The position numbers and the translations under genes are program-made. Below are positions 17,287 to 25,895 of a stretch of DNA of 64,000 nt, in pieces. The notes under the pieces were generated by a model. That model did not search any database. It saw nothing but the letters and a program-made list of their open reading frames with translations, and was not told the origin of the DNA. The DNA is from Roseateles_E cavernae. GTDB lineage: Bacteria > Pseudomonadota > Gammaproteobacteria > Burkholderiales > Burkholderiaceae_C. Numbering within the stretch: the stretch's first letter is position 1; every line of letters begins with the position of its first letter. The stretch covers positions 124,001-188,000 of the forward strand of contig NZ_JBDPLH010000009.1 of assembly GCF_040187885.1 (NCBI RefSeq). The letters run 5' to 3'.

Positions 17287-17712
17287 TTGAGCTTCGCGAC
17301 CAGCTCGGCCAATCTGTCCGTCGCCGTGACGGTGCGGCGCAGCCGCATCGACGGCTATGGCGTGTTCGCCACCGATGCGGTGTCGGCGGCCGTGCGTATC
17401 GGTGCGCTGACCGGCGAGCCCGTCACGGTGGCCGAGGGCCGGCGCCGGGTGGCCGGGCGGCAACGCATCATGCTGGTGGAGCTCAGCGACAGCCGAGCGA
17501 TCGACGCGACCCGATCCGACGACGCGCTGCGCTTCACCAATCACAGCTGCCGCCCGAACGCGCAGATCAGCCTGGAGCGGGGCAGCATCGAGTTCGTCGC
17601 GCTGCGCGATATCGCGCCCGGCGAAGAGATCACGGTGGCCTACGGCGCCACCCATCACGAAGGCCGGCTGGCCTGCCGCTGTGCCCAGAGCGGCTGCCTG
17701 GGCTGGCTATGA
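17287..17712 (+). CDS. SET-domain protein, putative lysine methyltransferase
   Basis: About 141 residues if translation starts at the TTG at 17287; a GTG at 17326 or an upstream start are alternatives. The SET landmarks are intact: RSRIDGYGVFA near the N-terminus, RFTNHSCRPNA (the SAM/pseudoknot NHS motif) and GEEITVAYG, then a short post-SET-like tail CRCAQSGCLGWL with three cysteines. SET proteins transfer methyl groups from S-adenosylmethionine to lysines; bacterial substrates are mostly unknown. It sits 10 bp after queF, and its stop overlaps the dapC start (ATGA at 17709-17712), so it is coupled to the lysine pathway genes without an obvious functional link. Confidence 0.85.
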   Translation: MSFATSSANLSVAVTVRRSRIDGYGVFATDAVSAAVRIGALTGEPVTVAEGRRRVAGRQRIMLVELSDSRAIDATRSDDALRFTNHSCRPNAQISLERGSIEFVALRDIAPGEEITVAYGATHHEGRLACRCAQSGCLGWL

Positions 17713-18950
17713 TCCGCACCACCATGCACAACCCTTTGCTGGACAAGCTCCACCCCTACCCCTTCGAGCGCCTGCGCGCGCTGATGAAGGGCATCACGCC
17801 CAACCCGGCCTACCGGCCCATCAGCCTTGGCATCGGTGAGCCCAAGCACCCGGCGCCCCAGCTGATCGAGGACGCCTTGATGGCCAGCCTCAAGGGCCTG
17901 TCCGGCTACCCGGCCACTGCCGGCGAGCCGGCGCTGCGGGAGTCGATCTGCGCCTGGATCCAGCGCCGCTATGGGCTGAGCCTGGATCCGGCCAGCCAGG
18001 TGCTGCCGGTCAACGGTTCGCGCGAGGCCTTGTTCGCGCTGGCGCAGACCGTGATCGACCCGACGCAGCCCGGTGCCACCGTGGTGTGCCCGAATCCCTT
18101 CTATCAGATCTACGAGGGTGCGGCCCTGCTGGCCGGCGCCCAGACCGCCTTCGCCAACAGCGATCCGGCCCGCAATTTCGCCGCCAACTGGGCCGAAATC
18201 GACGAGGCGACCTGGGCCCGCACCCAGCTGCTCTATGTCTGCTCGCCCGGCAACCCGACCGGCGCGGTGATGCCGCTGGACGAGTGGAAGATGCTGTTCG
18301 AGCTCTCCGACCGTTACGGCTTCGTGATCGCCTCGGACGAGTGCTATTCGGAGATCTATTTCCGTGAGGAGGCGCCGCTGGGCGGCCTGGAGGCGGCGGC
18401 CAGGCTGGGCCGCAGCGACTTCCGCAATCTGATCGCCTTCACCAGCCTGTCGAAACGCTCGAACGTGCCCGGCATGCGCTCGGGCTTTGTCGCCGGCGAC
18501 GCCGCCATCATCAAGAAATTCCTGCTCTACCGCACCTATCACGGCAGCGCGATGAGCCCGATCGTGCAGGCCGCCAGCATCGCCGCCTGGAACGACGAGG
18601 CCCATGTGGTCGCGAACCGCGAACAGTACCGCGCCAAGTTCGCGCAGGTGACGCCCATCCTGTCGGCCGTGCTGGACGTGGCCCTGCCGGACGCCGGCTT
18701 CTATCTGTGGGCGGCGATCCCTTCCCACTTCGCGGGCGGTGACGACATCGAGTTCGCCCGGCAACTGCTGGCTCAATACAATGTCGCGGTGCTGCCCGGC
18801 AGCCTGCTGGCCCGCGAGGCCCACGGCGTCAATCCCGGCGCCGGCCGCATCCGCATGGCCCTGGTGGCCGAAGTGTCCGAATGCGTTGAGGCCGCTCAGC
18901 GCATCGCCGAATTCACACCTCTCTTCAAGCAATCGCTCCGAACACCATGA
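17709..18950 (+). CDS. dapC: Succinyldiaminopimelate transaminase DapC
   Basis: 413 residues, fold-type I PLP aminotransferase that converts N-succinyl-2-amino-6-ketopimelate to N-succinyl-LL-diaminopimelate in lysine and peptidoglycan precursor synthesis. Visible features are the GIGEPKH N-terminal motif, CSPGNPTG (178-185), SDECYSEIYF (209-218), the PLP lysine K249 in TSLSKRSN and the C-terminal substrate arginine in AGRIRMAL. The start lies in the ATGA overlap with the SET gene; an internal ATG (MHNPLLDKLHPYPFERL) 15 bp on is an alternative. The stop overlaps dapD, which catalyses the step before it. Confidence 0.96.
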   Translation: MIRTTMHNPLLDKLHPYPFERLRALMKGITPNPAYRPISLGIGEPKHPAPQLIEDALMASLKGLSGYPATAGEPALRESICAWIQRRYGLSLDPASQVLPVNGSREALFALAQTVIDPTQPGATVVCPNPFYQIYEGAALLAGAQTAFANSDPARNFAANWAEIDEATWARTQLLYVCSPGNPTGAVMPLDEWKMLFELSDRYGFVIASDECYSEIYFREEAPLGGLEAAARLGRSDFRNLIAFTSLSKRSNVPGMRSGFVAGDAAIIKKFLLYRTYHGSAMSPIVQAASIAAWNDEAHVVANREQYRAKFAQVTPILSAVLDVALPDAGFYLWAAIPSHFAGGDDIEFARQLLAQYNVAVLPGSLLAREAHGVNPGAGRIRMALVAEVSECVEAAQRIAEFTPLFKQSLRTP

Positions 18951-19765
18951 CGCAACTGCAGACCACCATCGAACAGGCCTGGGAAGACCGCGCCTCCCTG
19001 AACACCGGCAGCACCGGCGCTGTGCGCGAGGCCGTCGACCATGTGATCGCCGAGCTGGACGCGGGCCGCCTGCGCGTGGCCGAACGCCAGGCCGTGGGCC
19101 AGTGGACCGTGCACCAGTGGGTCAAGAAGGCCGTGCTGCTGTCCTTCCGTCTGAACGACAACCAGCTGATGGGCGATGGCGCCCTGACCTTCTTCGACAA
19201 GGTGCCCAGCAAGTATGGCCAGATGGACGAGGCCGCGATCCGCGCCAGCGGTGTGCGCGTCGTGCCGCCGGCCGTCGCGCGCCGCGGCAGCTTCCAGGCC
19301 AAGAACGTGATCCTGATGCCCAGCTACGTGAATATCGGCGCCTATGTCGACGAGGGCACGATGGTGGACACCTGGGCCACGGTGGGCTCCTGCGCGCAGA
19401 TCGGCAAGAACGTGCACCTGAGCGGCGGTGTCGGCATCGGCGGCGTGCTGGAGCCGCTGCAGGCCAACCCGACCATCATCGAGGACAACTGCTTCATCGG
19501 CGCCCGCTCCGAGGTGGTCGAGGGCGTGATCGTCGAGGAAAACTCGGTGATCTCGATGGGCGTCTACATCGGCCAGAGCACGCCGATCTATGACCGCGAG
19601 ACCGACACCGTGTCCTACGGCCGCGTGCCGGCCGGCTCGGTCGTGATCAGCGGCTCGCTGCCGAAGAACGATGGCAAGTACAGCCTGTACGCCGCCATCA
19701 TCGTCAAGAAGGTCGACGCCGGCACCCGCGCCAAGACCAGCATCAACGATCTGCTGCGCGCCTGA
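18947..19765 (+). CDS. dapD: Tetrahydrodipicolinate N-succinyltransferase DapD
   Basis: 272 residues, the usual length. DapD transfers succinyl from succinyl-CoA to tetrahydrodipicolinate. The C-terminal two thirds is a left-handed beta-helix of hexapeptide repeats (VNIGAYVDEGTMVDTWATVG onward, with EDNCFIGARSEVVEGVIVEE). The N-terminal helical domain carries DQLMGDGALTFFDKVPSKY-type residues. It overlaps dapC by 4 bp (ATGA) and is followed 25 bp later by a type IV pilus ATPase gene, with dapE beyond that. Confidence 0.97.
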   Translation: MTQLQTTIEQAWEDRASLNTGSTGAVREAVDHVIAELDAGRLRVAERQAVGQWTVHQWVKKAVLLSFRLNDNQLMGDGALTFFDKVPSKYGQMDEAAIRASGVRVVPPAVARRGSFQAKNVILMPSYVNIGAYVDEGTMVDTWATVGSCAQIGKNVHLSGGVGIGGVLEPLQANPTIIEDNCFIGARSEVVEGVIVEENSVISMGVYIGQSTPIYDRETDTVSYGRVPAGSVVISGSLPKNDGKYSLYAAIIVKKVDAGTRAKTSINDLLRA

Positions 19766-19790
19766 TCCGGCGACCACAGGGAGCACCGGC

Positions 19791-20948
19791 ATGAGTGGAA
19801 ACATGGAACGCATCCTCAGGCTGATGGCCGAGAAGGGTGCGTCCGACGCCTATCTCTCGGCCAATATGCCGGTGCTGATACGCATCAACGGCCAGATCCT
19901 GCAGCTCTCCGACCAGCTGCTGACGCCATCGCAGCCGCGTCAGCTGATCGCCGAGGTGGTCGACGCGAACCAGCTCGGCGAGCTCGACGCCACCGGCGAG
20001 CTGAATATGGCGGTGGCGATCTCCAAGGTCGGCAGCTTCCGGCTCTCAGGCTTTCGCCAGCGCGGCTCGATCGCGGCGGTGTTCCGCCACATCCCGCACG
20101 ACATCCCGACCCTGGACAGCCTGAACCTGCCGCCCATCCTCGGCAAGCTGATCCAGGAAAAGCGCGGCCTGATCCTGATGGTGGGCGCCACCGGCACCGG
20201 CAAGAGCACCACGCTGGCGGCGATGCTGGAGCAGCGCAACCAGAATATGTCCGGCCATATCCTCACCATCGAGGACCCGCTGGAGTATCTGTTCACCAAC
20301 AAGCGCTCGGTGGTCAACCAGCGCGAGGTCGGCCGCGACACGGCCTCGTTGCAGATCGCGCTGAAGAACGCGCTGCGCCAGTCACCGGACTGCATCCTGA
20401 TCGGCGAGATCCGTGACCGCGAGACGATGACGGCGGCGATCTCCTATGCGCTGTCCGGCCATCTGGTGGTGGCGACCCTGCACGGCAACAACAGCTATCA
20501 CGCGCTGAACCGCATCCTGTCCTTCTACACGCCCGAGTCGCGTCCGGCCCTGCTCAACGACCTGGGTGCCGGCCTGAAGGCCGTGGTCTCGCAGCGTCTG
20601 GTGCGCGCGGCGGCCGGCGGCCGGGTGCCGGTGACCGAGATCCTGCTGAACACCAAGCTGATCGCCGAGCTGATCGAGCAAGGCGACTTCGGTGGGGTCA
20701 AGGAGGCGATGGAGAAGTCCATCGCCGAGGGCTCGCAGACCTTCGAGGAGCATTTCGCCAAGCTGATCAAGGAAGGCACGATCACCCGCGAGGAAGGCCT
20801 GGCCTTCGCCGACTCGCCGACCAATCTGCTGTGGCGGCTGCAAAACGATGCCGGCCCGCCCAGCAGTCAGAACGGCAACAAGAAGGAGGAGCCGGCCAGC
20901 GACCACGCCAGCTTCACCGAAATCACCCTGGATGTGCGTACCGAATGA
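19791..20948 (+). CDS. pilU: PilT/PilU-type type IV pilus ATPase
   Basis: 385 residues from the ATG at 19791, preceded by AGGGAG. It has the PilT/PilU architecture: an N-terminal PAS-like domain with SDAYLSANMPVLIRINGQ, Walker A GATGTGKSTT (about 134-143), the Asp box TIEDPLEYLF, Walker B DCILIGEIRDRETM and the His box LVVATLHGNNS. It lacks the canonical AIRNLIRE motif of PilT, and its length and long C-terminal tail favour PilU, an accessory hexameric retraction motor acting at the pilus base. It sits between dapD and dapE, and its stop overlaps the dapE start (ATGA), so it is part of the lysine operon. Confidence 0.88.
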   Translation: MSGNMERILRLMAEKGASDAYLSANMPVLIRINGQILQLSDQLLTPSQPRQLIAEVVDANQLGELDATGELNMAVAISKVGSFRLSGFRQRGSIAAVFRHIPHDIPTLDSLNLPPILGKLIQEKRGLILMVGATGTGKSTTLAAMLEQRNQNMSGHILTIEDPLEYLFTNKRSVVNQREVGRDTASLQIALKNALRQSPDCILIGEIRDRETMTAAISYALSGHLVVATLHGNNSYHALNRILSFYTPESRPALLNDLGAGLKAVVSQRLVRAAAGGRVPVTEILLNTKLIAELIEQGDFGGVKEAMEKSIAEGSQTFEEHFAKLIKEGTITREEGLAFADSPTNLLWRLQNDAGPPSSQNGNKKEEPASDHASFTEITLDVRTE

Positions 20949-22093
20949 GCTCCACACTTGCCCTTCTTGAGGCCTTGATCGCCCGGCCTTCGGTCACACC
21001 CGCCGATGCCGGCTGCCAGGCGCTGATCGCCGAACGCCTGAGCGCCTGCGGCTTCGAGATCGAACGCATGGACAGCGGCCCGGAGAACGCGCGGGTCAGC
21101 AATCTGTGGGCCCTGAGGCGCGGCACGGCCGTCGACGGCCCGGTGCTGATGTTTGCCGGCCATACCGATGTGGTGCCGCCCGGATCGCTGGCGGCCTGGA
21201 CCAGCGACCCCTTCGTACCCAGCTACCGCGAAGGCCGCATCTATGGCCGCGGCGCGGCCGATATGAAGGGCTCGGTGGCGGCCATGGTGGTCGCGGCCGA
21301 GGAGTTCGTCGCGGCGCATGCCGGTCACCAGGGCAGTGTCGCCTTCTTGCTGACCAGCGACGAGGAAGGCCCGGCCACCGATGGCACCGTGGTCTGCTGC
21401 GAGCTGCTGAAAGCGCGGGGCCAGAAGCTGGACTACTGCATCGTCGGCGAGCCGACCTCGGTCGAGACCCTGGGCGACATGATCAAGAACGGCCGCCGCG
21501 GCACGCTGAGCGGCAAGCTCAAGGTCAAGGGCGTGCAAGGCCATGTGGCCTACCCCCATCTGGCCCGCAACCCGGTGCATCAGGCCGCGCCCGCGCTGGC
21601 CGAACTGGCGGCCACCGAATGGGACCGCGGCAACGCCTACTTTCCGGCCACCACCTTCCAGATCTCGAACATCAACGCTGGCACCGGCGCGACCAATGTG
21701 ATCCCGGGCGAACTGGTGATCGACTTCAATTTCCGCTTCTCGACCGAGGCCACGCCCGAGGGCCTGAAGTCCAAGGTCCATGCCTTGCTGGATCGCCATG
21801 GGCTGGAGTATTCGTTGAGCTGGACCCTGGGCGGTGAGCCCTTTCTGACGCCGGTGGGCAATCTCAGCGAGGCGCTGCGTGTGGCCATCCGGAGCGAGAC
21901 CGGTCTGGAGCCGCAACTCTCGACCACCGGCGGTACCTCGGACGGCCGCTTCATCGCCAAGATCTGCCCCCAGGTGCTGGAGTTCGGCCCCATCAACGCC
22001 AGCATCCACAAGATCGACGAGTATGTGCCGGCCGATTGCGTCGAGCCGCTGAAGAATGTCTACCGACGCACGCTGGAGAACCTGCTGCTGTGA
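20945..22093 (+). CDS. dapE: Succinyl-diaminopimelate desuccinylase DapE
   Basis: 382 residues from the ATG at 20945, inside the ATGA overlap with pilU. It is a zinc aminopeptidase-like M20 hydrolase that removes succinate from N-succinyl-LL-diaminopimelate. The metal and catalytic motifs are in order: AGHTDVVPPG (His/Asp), GRGAADMKGS (bridging Asp), SDEEGPATDGT (catalytic Glu and ligand Glu), IVGEPTS, and the C-terminal GGTSDGRFIA and EFGPINASIHKIDE ligand region. It completes a dapC-dapD-dapE set; dapA, dapB, dapF and lysA are not here. Its stop overlaps prmB (GTGA). Confidence 0.97.
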   Translation: MSSTLALLEALIARPSVTPADAGCQALIAERLSACGFEIERMDSGPENARVSNLWALRRGTAVDGPVLMFAGHTDVVPPGSLAAWTSDPFVPSYREGRIYGRGAADMKGSVAAMVVAAEEFVAAHAGHQGSVAFLLTSDEEGPATDGTVVCCELLKARGQKLDYCIVGEPTSVETLGDMIKNGRRGTLSGKLKVKGVQGHVAYPHLARNPVHQAAPALAELAATEWDRGNAYFPATTFQISNINAGTGATNVIPGELVIDFNFRFSTEATPEGLKSKVHALLDRHGLEYSLSWTLGGEPFLTPVGNLSEALRVAIRSETGLEPQLSTTGGTSDGRFIAKICPQVLEFGPINASIHKIDEYVPADCVEPLKNVYRRTLENLLL

Positions 22094-22968
22094 ACCTGAT
22101 CGCCTGTATCGAGGCCCAAGCCGCCCGCCTGACCGAGGCGGGCGTTTCTTTTGGGCATGGCACGAACAATGCCTTTGATGAAGCCGCCTGGCTGGTGCTG
22201 TGGCACCTCACGCTGCCGCTGGATTCGCTCGACGCGCATGCCGAACAGGCGCTGAGCCCGGCGCAGTTGGCCGAGATCGACACCCTGGTGGCCGAGCGCA
22301 TCGCCAGCCGCAAGCCAGCCGCCTACCTGACCCGCGAAGCCTGGCTGCAGGGCGTGCCCTTCTACGTTGACGAGCGCGCCATCGTGCCGCGCAGCTTCAT
22401 CGCCGAGCTGATCGCCGACGCCAGCATCGATGCCTGGTTGTCGGACCAGACGACACGCGTGCTGGATCTGTGCACGGGCAACGGCAGCCTGGCCGTGCTG
22501 GCCGCGCTGGCCTGGCCGGAGGTGAGCGTCGATGCGATCGACCTGAGCACCGAGGCGCTGGAAGTTGCCCGCATCAATGTCGACAAGCACGGCCTGCAGG
22601 AGCGCATCCGATTGTTGCAGGGCGATGGCTTGAAGCCGGCCGATGGCCGCTACGACCTGATTCTGTGCAACCCGCCTTACGTCAACAGCGCCTCTATGGC
22701 CAAGCTGCCCGCCGAATACCGTGCCGAGCCCGCGCTGGCGCTGGCGGGCGGTGCCGACGGCATGGACTTTGTGCGTCAGCTGCTGGCCGACGCGCCCGGC
22801 CATCTAAGCGAGCACGGCGTGCTGGTGCTGGAGATCGGCAACGAGCGCGAGTTTTTTGAGGCGGCATTCCCGCAGTTGGAAGTGGCCTGGATGGAGACAT
22901 CGGCCGGAGAAGAGCAAGTGTTGTTGATTACCCAAGAAGCATTGACCCAAGGCCTGGCCGCATCATGA
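22090..22968 (+). CDS. prmB: Ribosomal protein uL3 N5-glutamine methyltransferase PrmB
   Basis: 292 residues from the GTG at 22090, which overlaps the dapE stop (GTGA). An N-terminal helical domain is followed by a Rossmann methyltransferase domain with the SAM motif VLDLCTGNGSLAVLAA and the diagnostic glutamine-methyltransferase motif CNPPYVN. The EYRAEPALALAGGADGMDFVRQLL stretch is typical of the PrmB/PrmC group. The N-terminal domain with AAWLVLWHLTLPLDSL favours PrmB (uL3) over PrmC (release factors). It is coupled by an ATGA overlap to the ABC-F gene, so both neighbours act on or near the ribosome. Confidence 0.92.
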   Translation: MNLIACIEAQAARLTEAGVSFGHGTNNAFDEAAWLVLWHLTLPLDSLDAHAEQALSPAQLAEIDTLVAERIASRKPAAYLTREAWLQGVPFYVDERAIVPRSFIAELIADASIDAWLSDQTTRVLDLCTGNGSLAVLAALAWPEVSVDAIDLSTEALEVARINVDKHGLQERIRLLQGDGLKPADGRYDLILCNPPYVNSASMAKLPAEYRAEPALALAGGADGMDFVRQLLADAPGHLSEHGVLVLEIGNEREFFEAAFPQLEVAWMETSAGEEQVLLITQEALTQGLAAS

Positions 22969-24953
22969 TCACGCTGCGCAATATCACGCTGCGTCGCGGC
23001 ACCAAGATCGTTCTCGATGACGCCAGCGTCACCTTGCAACCGGGCGAGAAGATCGGCCTGGTCGGCCGCAACGGCGCCGGCAAGTCCAGCCTGTTTGCGC
23101 TGCTGACCGACCGCCTGCAAAGCGACAAGGGCGAGGTCGACATCCCGCGCCAATGGGCCGTCGGCGAGGTCGCGCAGAACATGCCCGAGACCGAGATGCC
23201 GGCCACCGACTATGTGCTGGAAGGCGACATCCGCCTGATGGCGGCGCGCCAGGCGCTGGCCGATGCGGAGGCGGCCGAGGACGGTCATGCGATGGCCGAC
23301 GCCCATGCGCTGTTGATGGATGCCGGTGCCTTTGATGCCAAGCCGCGCGCGCAAGCGCTGCTGATGGGCCTGGGCTTCAAGGGCGAACAGGTCGACGCGC
23401 CGGTCAACAGTTTCTCGGGCGGCTGGCGCATGCGCTTGCAGCTGGCCCGCGCGCTGATGTGCCCGGCCGATCTGATGCTGCTGGACGAGCCGACCAACCA
23501 CCTGGACCTGGATGCCCTGGTCTGGCTGGAGGCCTGGCTGCAACGCTATGAAGGCACGCTGATCATCATCAGCCATGACCGCGAGTTCCTCGATGCGATC
23601 ACCAAGGTGACCCTGCATCTGGACGAGGCCAAGCTGATGCGCTACGGCGGCAACTACACGGCCTTCGAGTCGATGCGGGCCGAGCGCATGGTCTTGCAGC
23701 AGGCCGCTTTCGGCAAGCAGCAGGACCGCATCGCCCACCTGCAGAAGTTCATCGACCGCTTCAAGGCCAAGGCCAGCAAGGCCAAGCAGGCGCAAAGCCG
23801 GGTCAAGGCGCTGGAGCGCATGGAGAAGCTGGCGCCGGTGCTGGCCTCGGCCGACTTCAGCTTCGAGTTCCGCGAGCCGGTCAGCCTGCCCAACCCGATG
23901 CTGATGTTCGACGAGGTGGCCTGCGGCTACGAGGTCGACGGCGTCGAGAACATCATCGTGCGCGGCATCAACCGCTCGGTGCTGGCCGGCCAGCGCATCG
24001 GCATCCTGGGTGCCAACGGCCAGGGCAAGTCCACCGTGGTGAAGACGGTGGCGCGCATGCAGCGCGCGATGGACGGCAAGATCACCGAGGGCAAGGGCCT
24101 GTCGATCGGCTACTTTGCCCAGCAGGAAATGGACGTGCTGCGGCCCGAAGAGGGTCCGCTGTCGCATATGGTGCGCTTGGCCAAGGAGGTCAGTCCGAGC
24201 GCGCGCGAGCAGGAGCTGCGCGACTTCCTGGGCCAGTTCCGTTTCGTCGGCGAGATGGTCAACCAGCAGGTCGGCAGCCTGTCGGGCGGTGAGAAGGCGC
24301 GGCTGGTGCTGGCGATGCTGGTCTGGCAGCGCCCCAATCTGCTGTTGCTGGACGAGCCGACCAACCATCTGGACCTGAACACCCGCGAGGCGCTGTCGAT
24401 GGCACTCAACGAGTTCGAGGGCACGGTGATGCTGGTCAGCCATGACCGCGCGCTGCTGCGCGAGGTCTGCGACGAGTTCTGGCTGGTCAGCAAGGGCGTG
24501 GTCGGCCCGTTCGACGGCGATCTGGACGACTACCAGAAGTGGTTGCTGGACCAGTCCAAGGAAGCCGCAAAGGCTGCCAAAGAAGCGGCCAAGAAGGCAG
24601 CCAAGCTGCCCGCCGCTGCGGCCTCAGCGCCGGTACCGGTGGTCGCGGCGGCCCCCGCTCCCGCAAGCATTGCAGCTCGCGAGGACCGCAAGGCCAGCGG
24701 CCAGGCCCGCCAACGCCTGGCCGAGCAGACCAAACCGATGCGCAAGGAAATGGAAGGCATCGACGCCAAGCTCAACAAGCTGGCCGATGAGCGCACGGCG
24801 CTGGAAGCCCAGCTGGCGGCCGGCAGCACCACGCCGGCCCAGATCGCCGAGCTCGGCAAGCGGCTGAAAACCATCCATGATGAGTTGGAGGCTGCCGAGC
24901 TGCGCTGGCTGGAGCTGAGCGCCCAGGTCGACGCGATTCAGGCCGCCGCCTGA
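22965..24953 (+). CDS. ABC-F family ATPase (YheS/Uup-like)
   Basis: 662 residues with two ABC ATPase domains and no membrane segments, the ABC-F pattern. Domain 1 has Walker A GRNGAGKSS, signature FSGGWRMR and LLDEPTNHLDL; domain 2 has GANGQGKST, LSGGEKARLV and LLDEPTNHLDLN. The interdomain linker (about 245-315) is Lys/Arg-rich, as expected for a P-site tRNA interaction motif. After an Ala/Lys/Pro-rich spacer (about 525-570) there is a C-terminal coiled coil. ABC-F proteins bind the ribosomal E site and relieve stalling; length and C-terminal coil favour the YheS/Uup side of the family. It is the last gene of the dap run and converges with the DUF1304 gene. Confidence 0.93.
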   Translation: MITLRNITLRRGTKIVLDDASVTLQPGEKIGLVGRNGAGKSSLFALLTDRLQSDKGEVDIPRQWAVGEVAQNMPETEMPATDYVLEGDIRLMAARQALADAEAAEDGHAMADAHALLMDAGAFDAKPRAQALLMGLGFKGEQVDAPVNSFSGGWRMRLQLARALMCPADLMLLDEPTNHLDLDALVWLEAWLQRYEGTLIIISHDREFLDAITKVTLHLDEAKLMRYGGNYTAFESMRAERMVLQQAAFGKQQDRIAHLQKFIDRFKAKASKAKQAQSRVKALERMEKLAPVLASADFSFEFREPVSLPNPMLMFDEVACGYEVDGVENIIVRGINRSVLAGQRIGILGANGQGKSTVVKTVARMQRAMDGKITEGKGLSIGYFAQQEMDVLRPEEGPLSHMVRLAKEVSPSAREQELRDFLGQFRFVGEMVNQQVGSLSGGEKARLVLAMLVWQRPNLLLLDEPTNHLDLNTREALSMALNEFEGTVMLVSHDRALLREVCDEFWLVSKGVVGPFDGDLDDYQKWLLDQSKEAAKAAKEAAKKAAKLPAAAASAPVPVVAAAPAPASIAAREDRKASGQARQRLAEQTKPMRKEMEGIDAKLNKLADERTALEAQLAAGSTTPAQIAELGKRLKTIHDELEAAELRWLELSAQVDAIQAAA

Positions 24954-24966
24954 GTCTTCTCCCCTC

Positions 24967-25320
24967 TCAGCGCGCGGCCAGCACGGCAGCGATCGCCAGC
25001 GCCGCCGGCAAGGCCTGCACGAACAGGATCTTCTTGCCGACGGTGGCGGCGCCATAGACGCCCGCAGCCACGACGCAGCCCAGGAAGAAGAGCTGGTTCG
25101 CGGTGTTGCCGGCCACCAGGCCCCAGAGCAGGCCCGCACTCAGAAAGCCGTTGTAGAGGCCCTGGTTGGCGGCCAGGGTCTTGCTCGCCTCGGCGAACTC
25201 GGGCGTCAGTCTGAAGACCTTGCGGCCCAGCGGCTTGGTCCAGAAGAACATCTCCAGCACCAGAAAATACAGATGCAGGGCGGCCACCAGGGCCACCAGC
25301 AGGTTTGCCAACATCGTCAT
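24967..25320 (-). CDS. DUF1304 membrane protein
   Basis: 117 residues with about four hydrophobic helices (roughly 3-24, 55-72, 76-94, 98-115). The N-terminal ALHLYFLVLEMFFWTKPLGRKVF and central NQGLYNGFLSAGLLWGL are characteristic of the DUF1304 family of small inner-membrane proteins of unknown function. It starts 36 bp from the palindrome at 25357-25369 and is transcribed away from ohrR, so the same operator could control it and link it to the peroxide response. It converges with the ABC-F gene, 13 bp between stops. Confidence 0.9.
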   Translation of the reverse strand: MTMLANLLVALVAALHLYFLVLEMFFWTKPLGRKVFRLTPEFAEASKTLAANQGLYNGFLSAGLLWGLVAGNTANQLFFLGCVVAAGVYGAATVGKKILFVQALPAALAIAAVLAAR

Positions 25321-25356
25321 CTCATCCCCTAGCTTGAATAACCATTTAAGTTGTGT

Positions 25357-25369
25357 GCAATTTAATTGC
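25357..25369. promoter_or_regulatory. Palindromic operator, candidate OhrR site
   Basis: GCAATTTAATTGC is a perfect 13 bp palindrome (6 bp arms around one T). It resembles known OhrR boxes of the TACAATT-AATTGTA type. It lies 17 bp before the ohrR start and 36 bp before the divergent DUF1304 start, in an AT-rich stretch suited to promoters on both strands. Confidence 0.75.
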
Positions 25370-25386
25370 GGAATACATTATCACCC

Positions 25387-25881
25387 ATGCCACGCCACAA
25401 GACCACCGCAGCACCGAGCCAAGCCGAGCAATGGCTGCAGCTGGACCAGCAGCTGTGCTTTGCGCTGTACGCCAGCTCGCTGGCCATGACCAAGCTCTAC
25501 AAGCCCCTGCTGGAGCCCATGGGCCTGACCTACCCTCAATACCTGGTGATGTTGGTGCTTTGGGAGGCAGACGGCATCAGCGTTTCCACCCTGGGCCAGC
25601 GCCTCTCGCTGGACTCCGGCACCCTGACGCCCTTGCTCAAACGCCTGGAGACTGGCGCGCTGATCACCCGCCGCCGCGCCCAGGACGACGAGCGCCGCGT
25701 CGACATTTTCCTCAGCGATGCCGGCCGCGCGCTGAAGGCGCAGGCCCTGAACATTCCGCCCCAGCTCGCCTGCGCCAGCGCCTGCTCGCTGGATGAACTC
25801 GTCTCCCTGACCCGGCGCCTGCATGAGCTGCGCAAGCAGCTCTCCAGCGCCGACCTTTCTTCGCCCACCCACCACTCCTGA
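25387..25881 (+). CDS. ohrR: Organic hydroperoxide-sensing MarR-family repressor OhrR
   Basis: 164 residues from the ATG at 25387. It is a winged-helix MarR protein with the OhrR N-terminal hallmark LDQQLCFALYASSLAMTKLYKPLL, in which C24 is the peroxide-sensing cysteine. The DNA-binding part follows (VSTLGQRLSLDSGTLTPLLKRLE, RRRAQDDERRVDIFLS wing). A further pair of cysteines near the C-terminus (ACASACS) could form the disulfide partner of a two-Cys type sensor. The repressor releases DNA when C24 is oxidised by organic peroxides. It lies just upstream of its target ohr (14 bp gap, same strand). Confidence 0.94.
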   Translation: MPRHKTTAAPSQAEQWLQLDQQLCFALYASSLAMTKLYKPLLEPMGLTYPQYLVMLVLWEADGISVSTLGQRLSLDSGTLTPLLKRLETGALITRRRAQDDERRVDIFLSDAGRALKAQALNIPPQLACASACSLDELVSLTRRLHELRKQLSSADLSSPTHHS

Positions 25882-25895
25882 TAGGAAGAAACACC

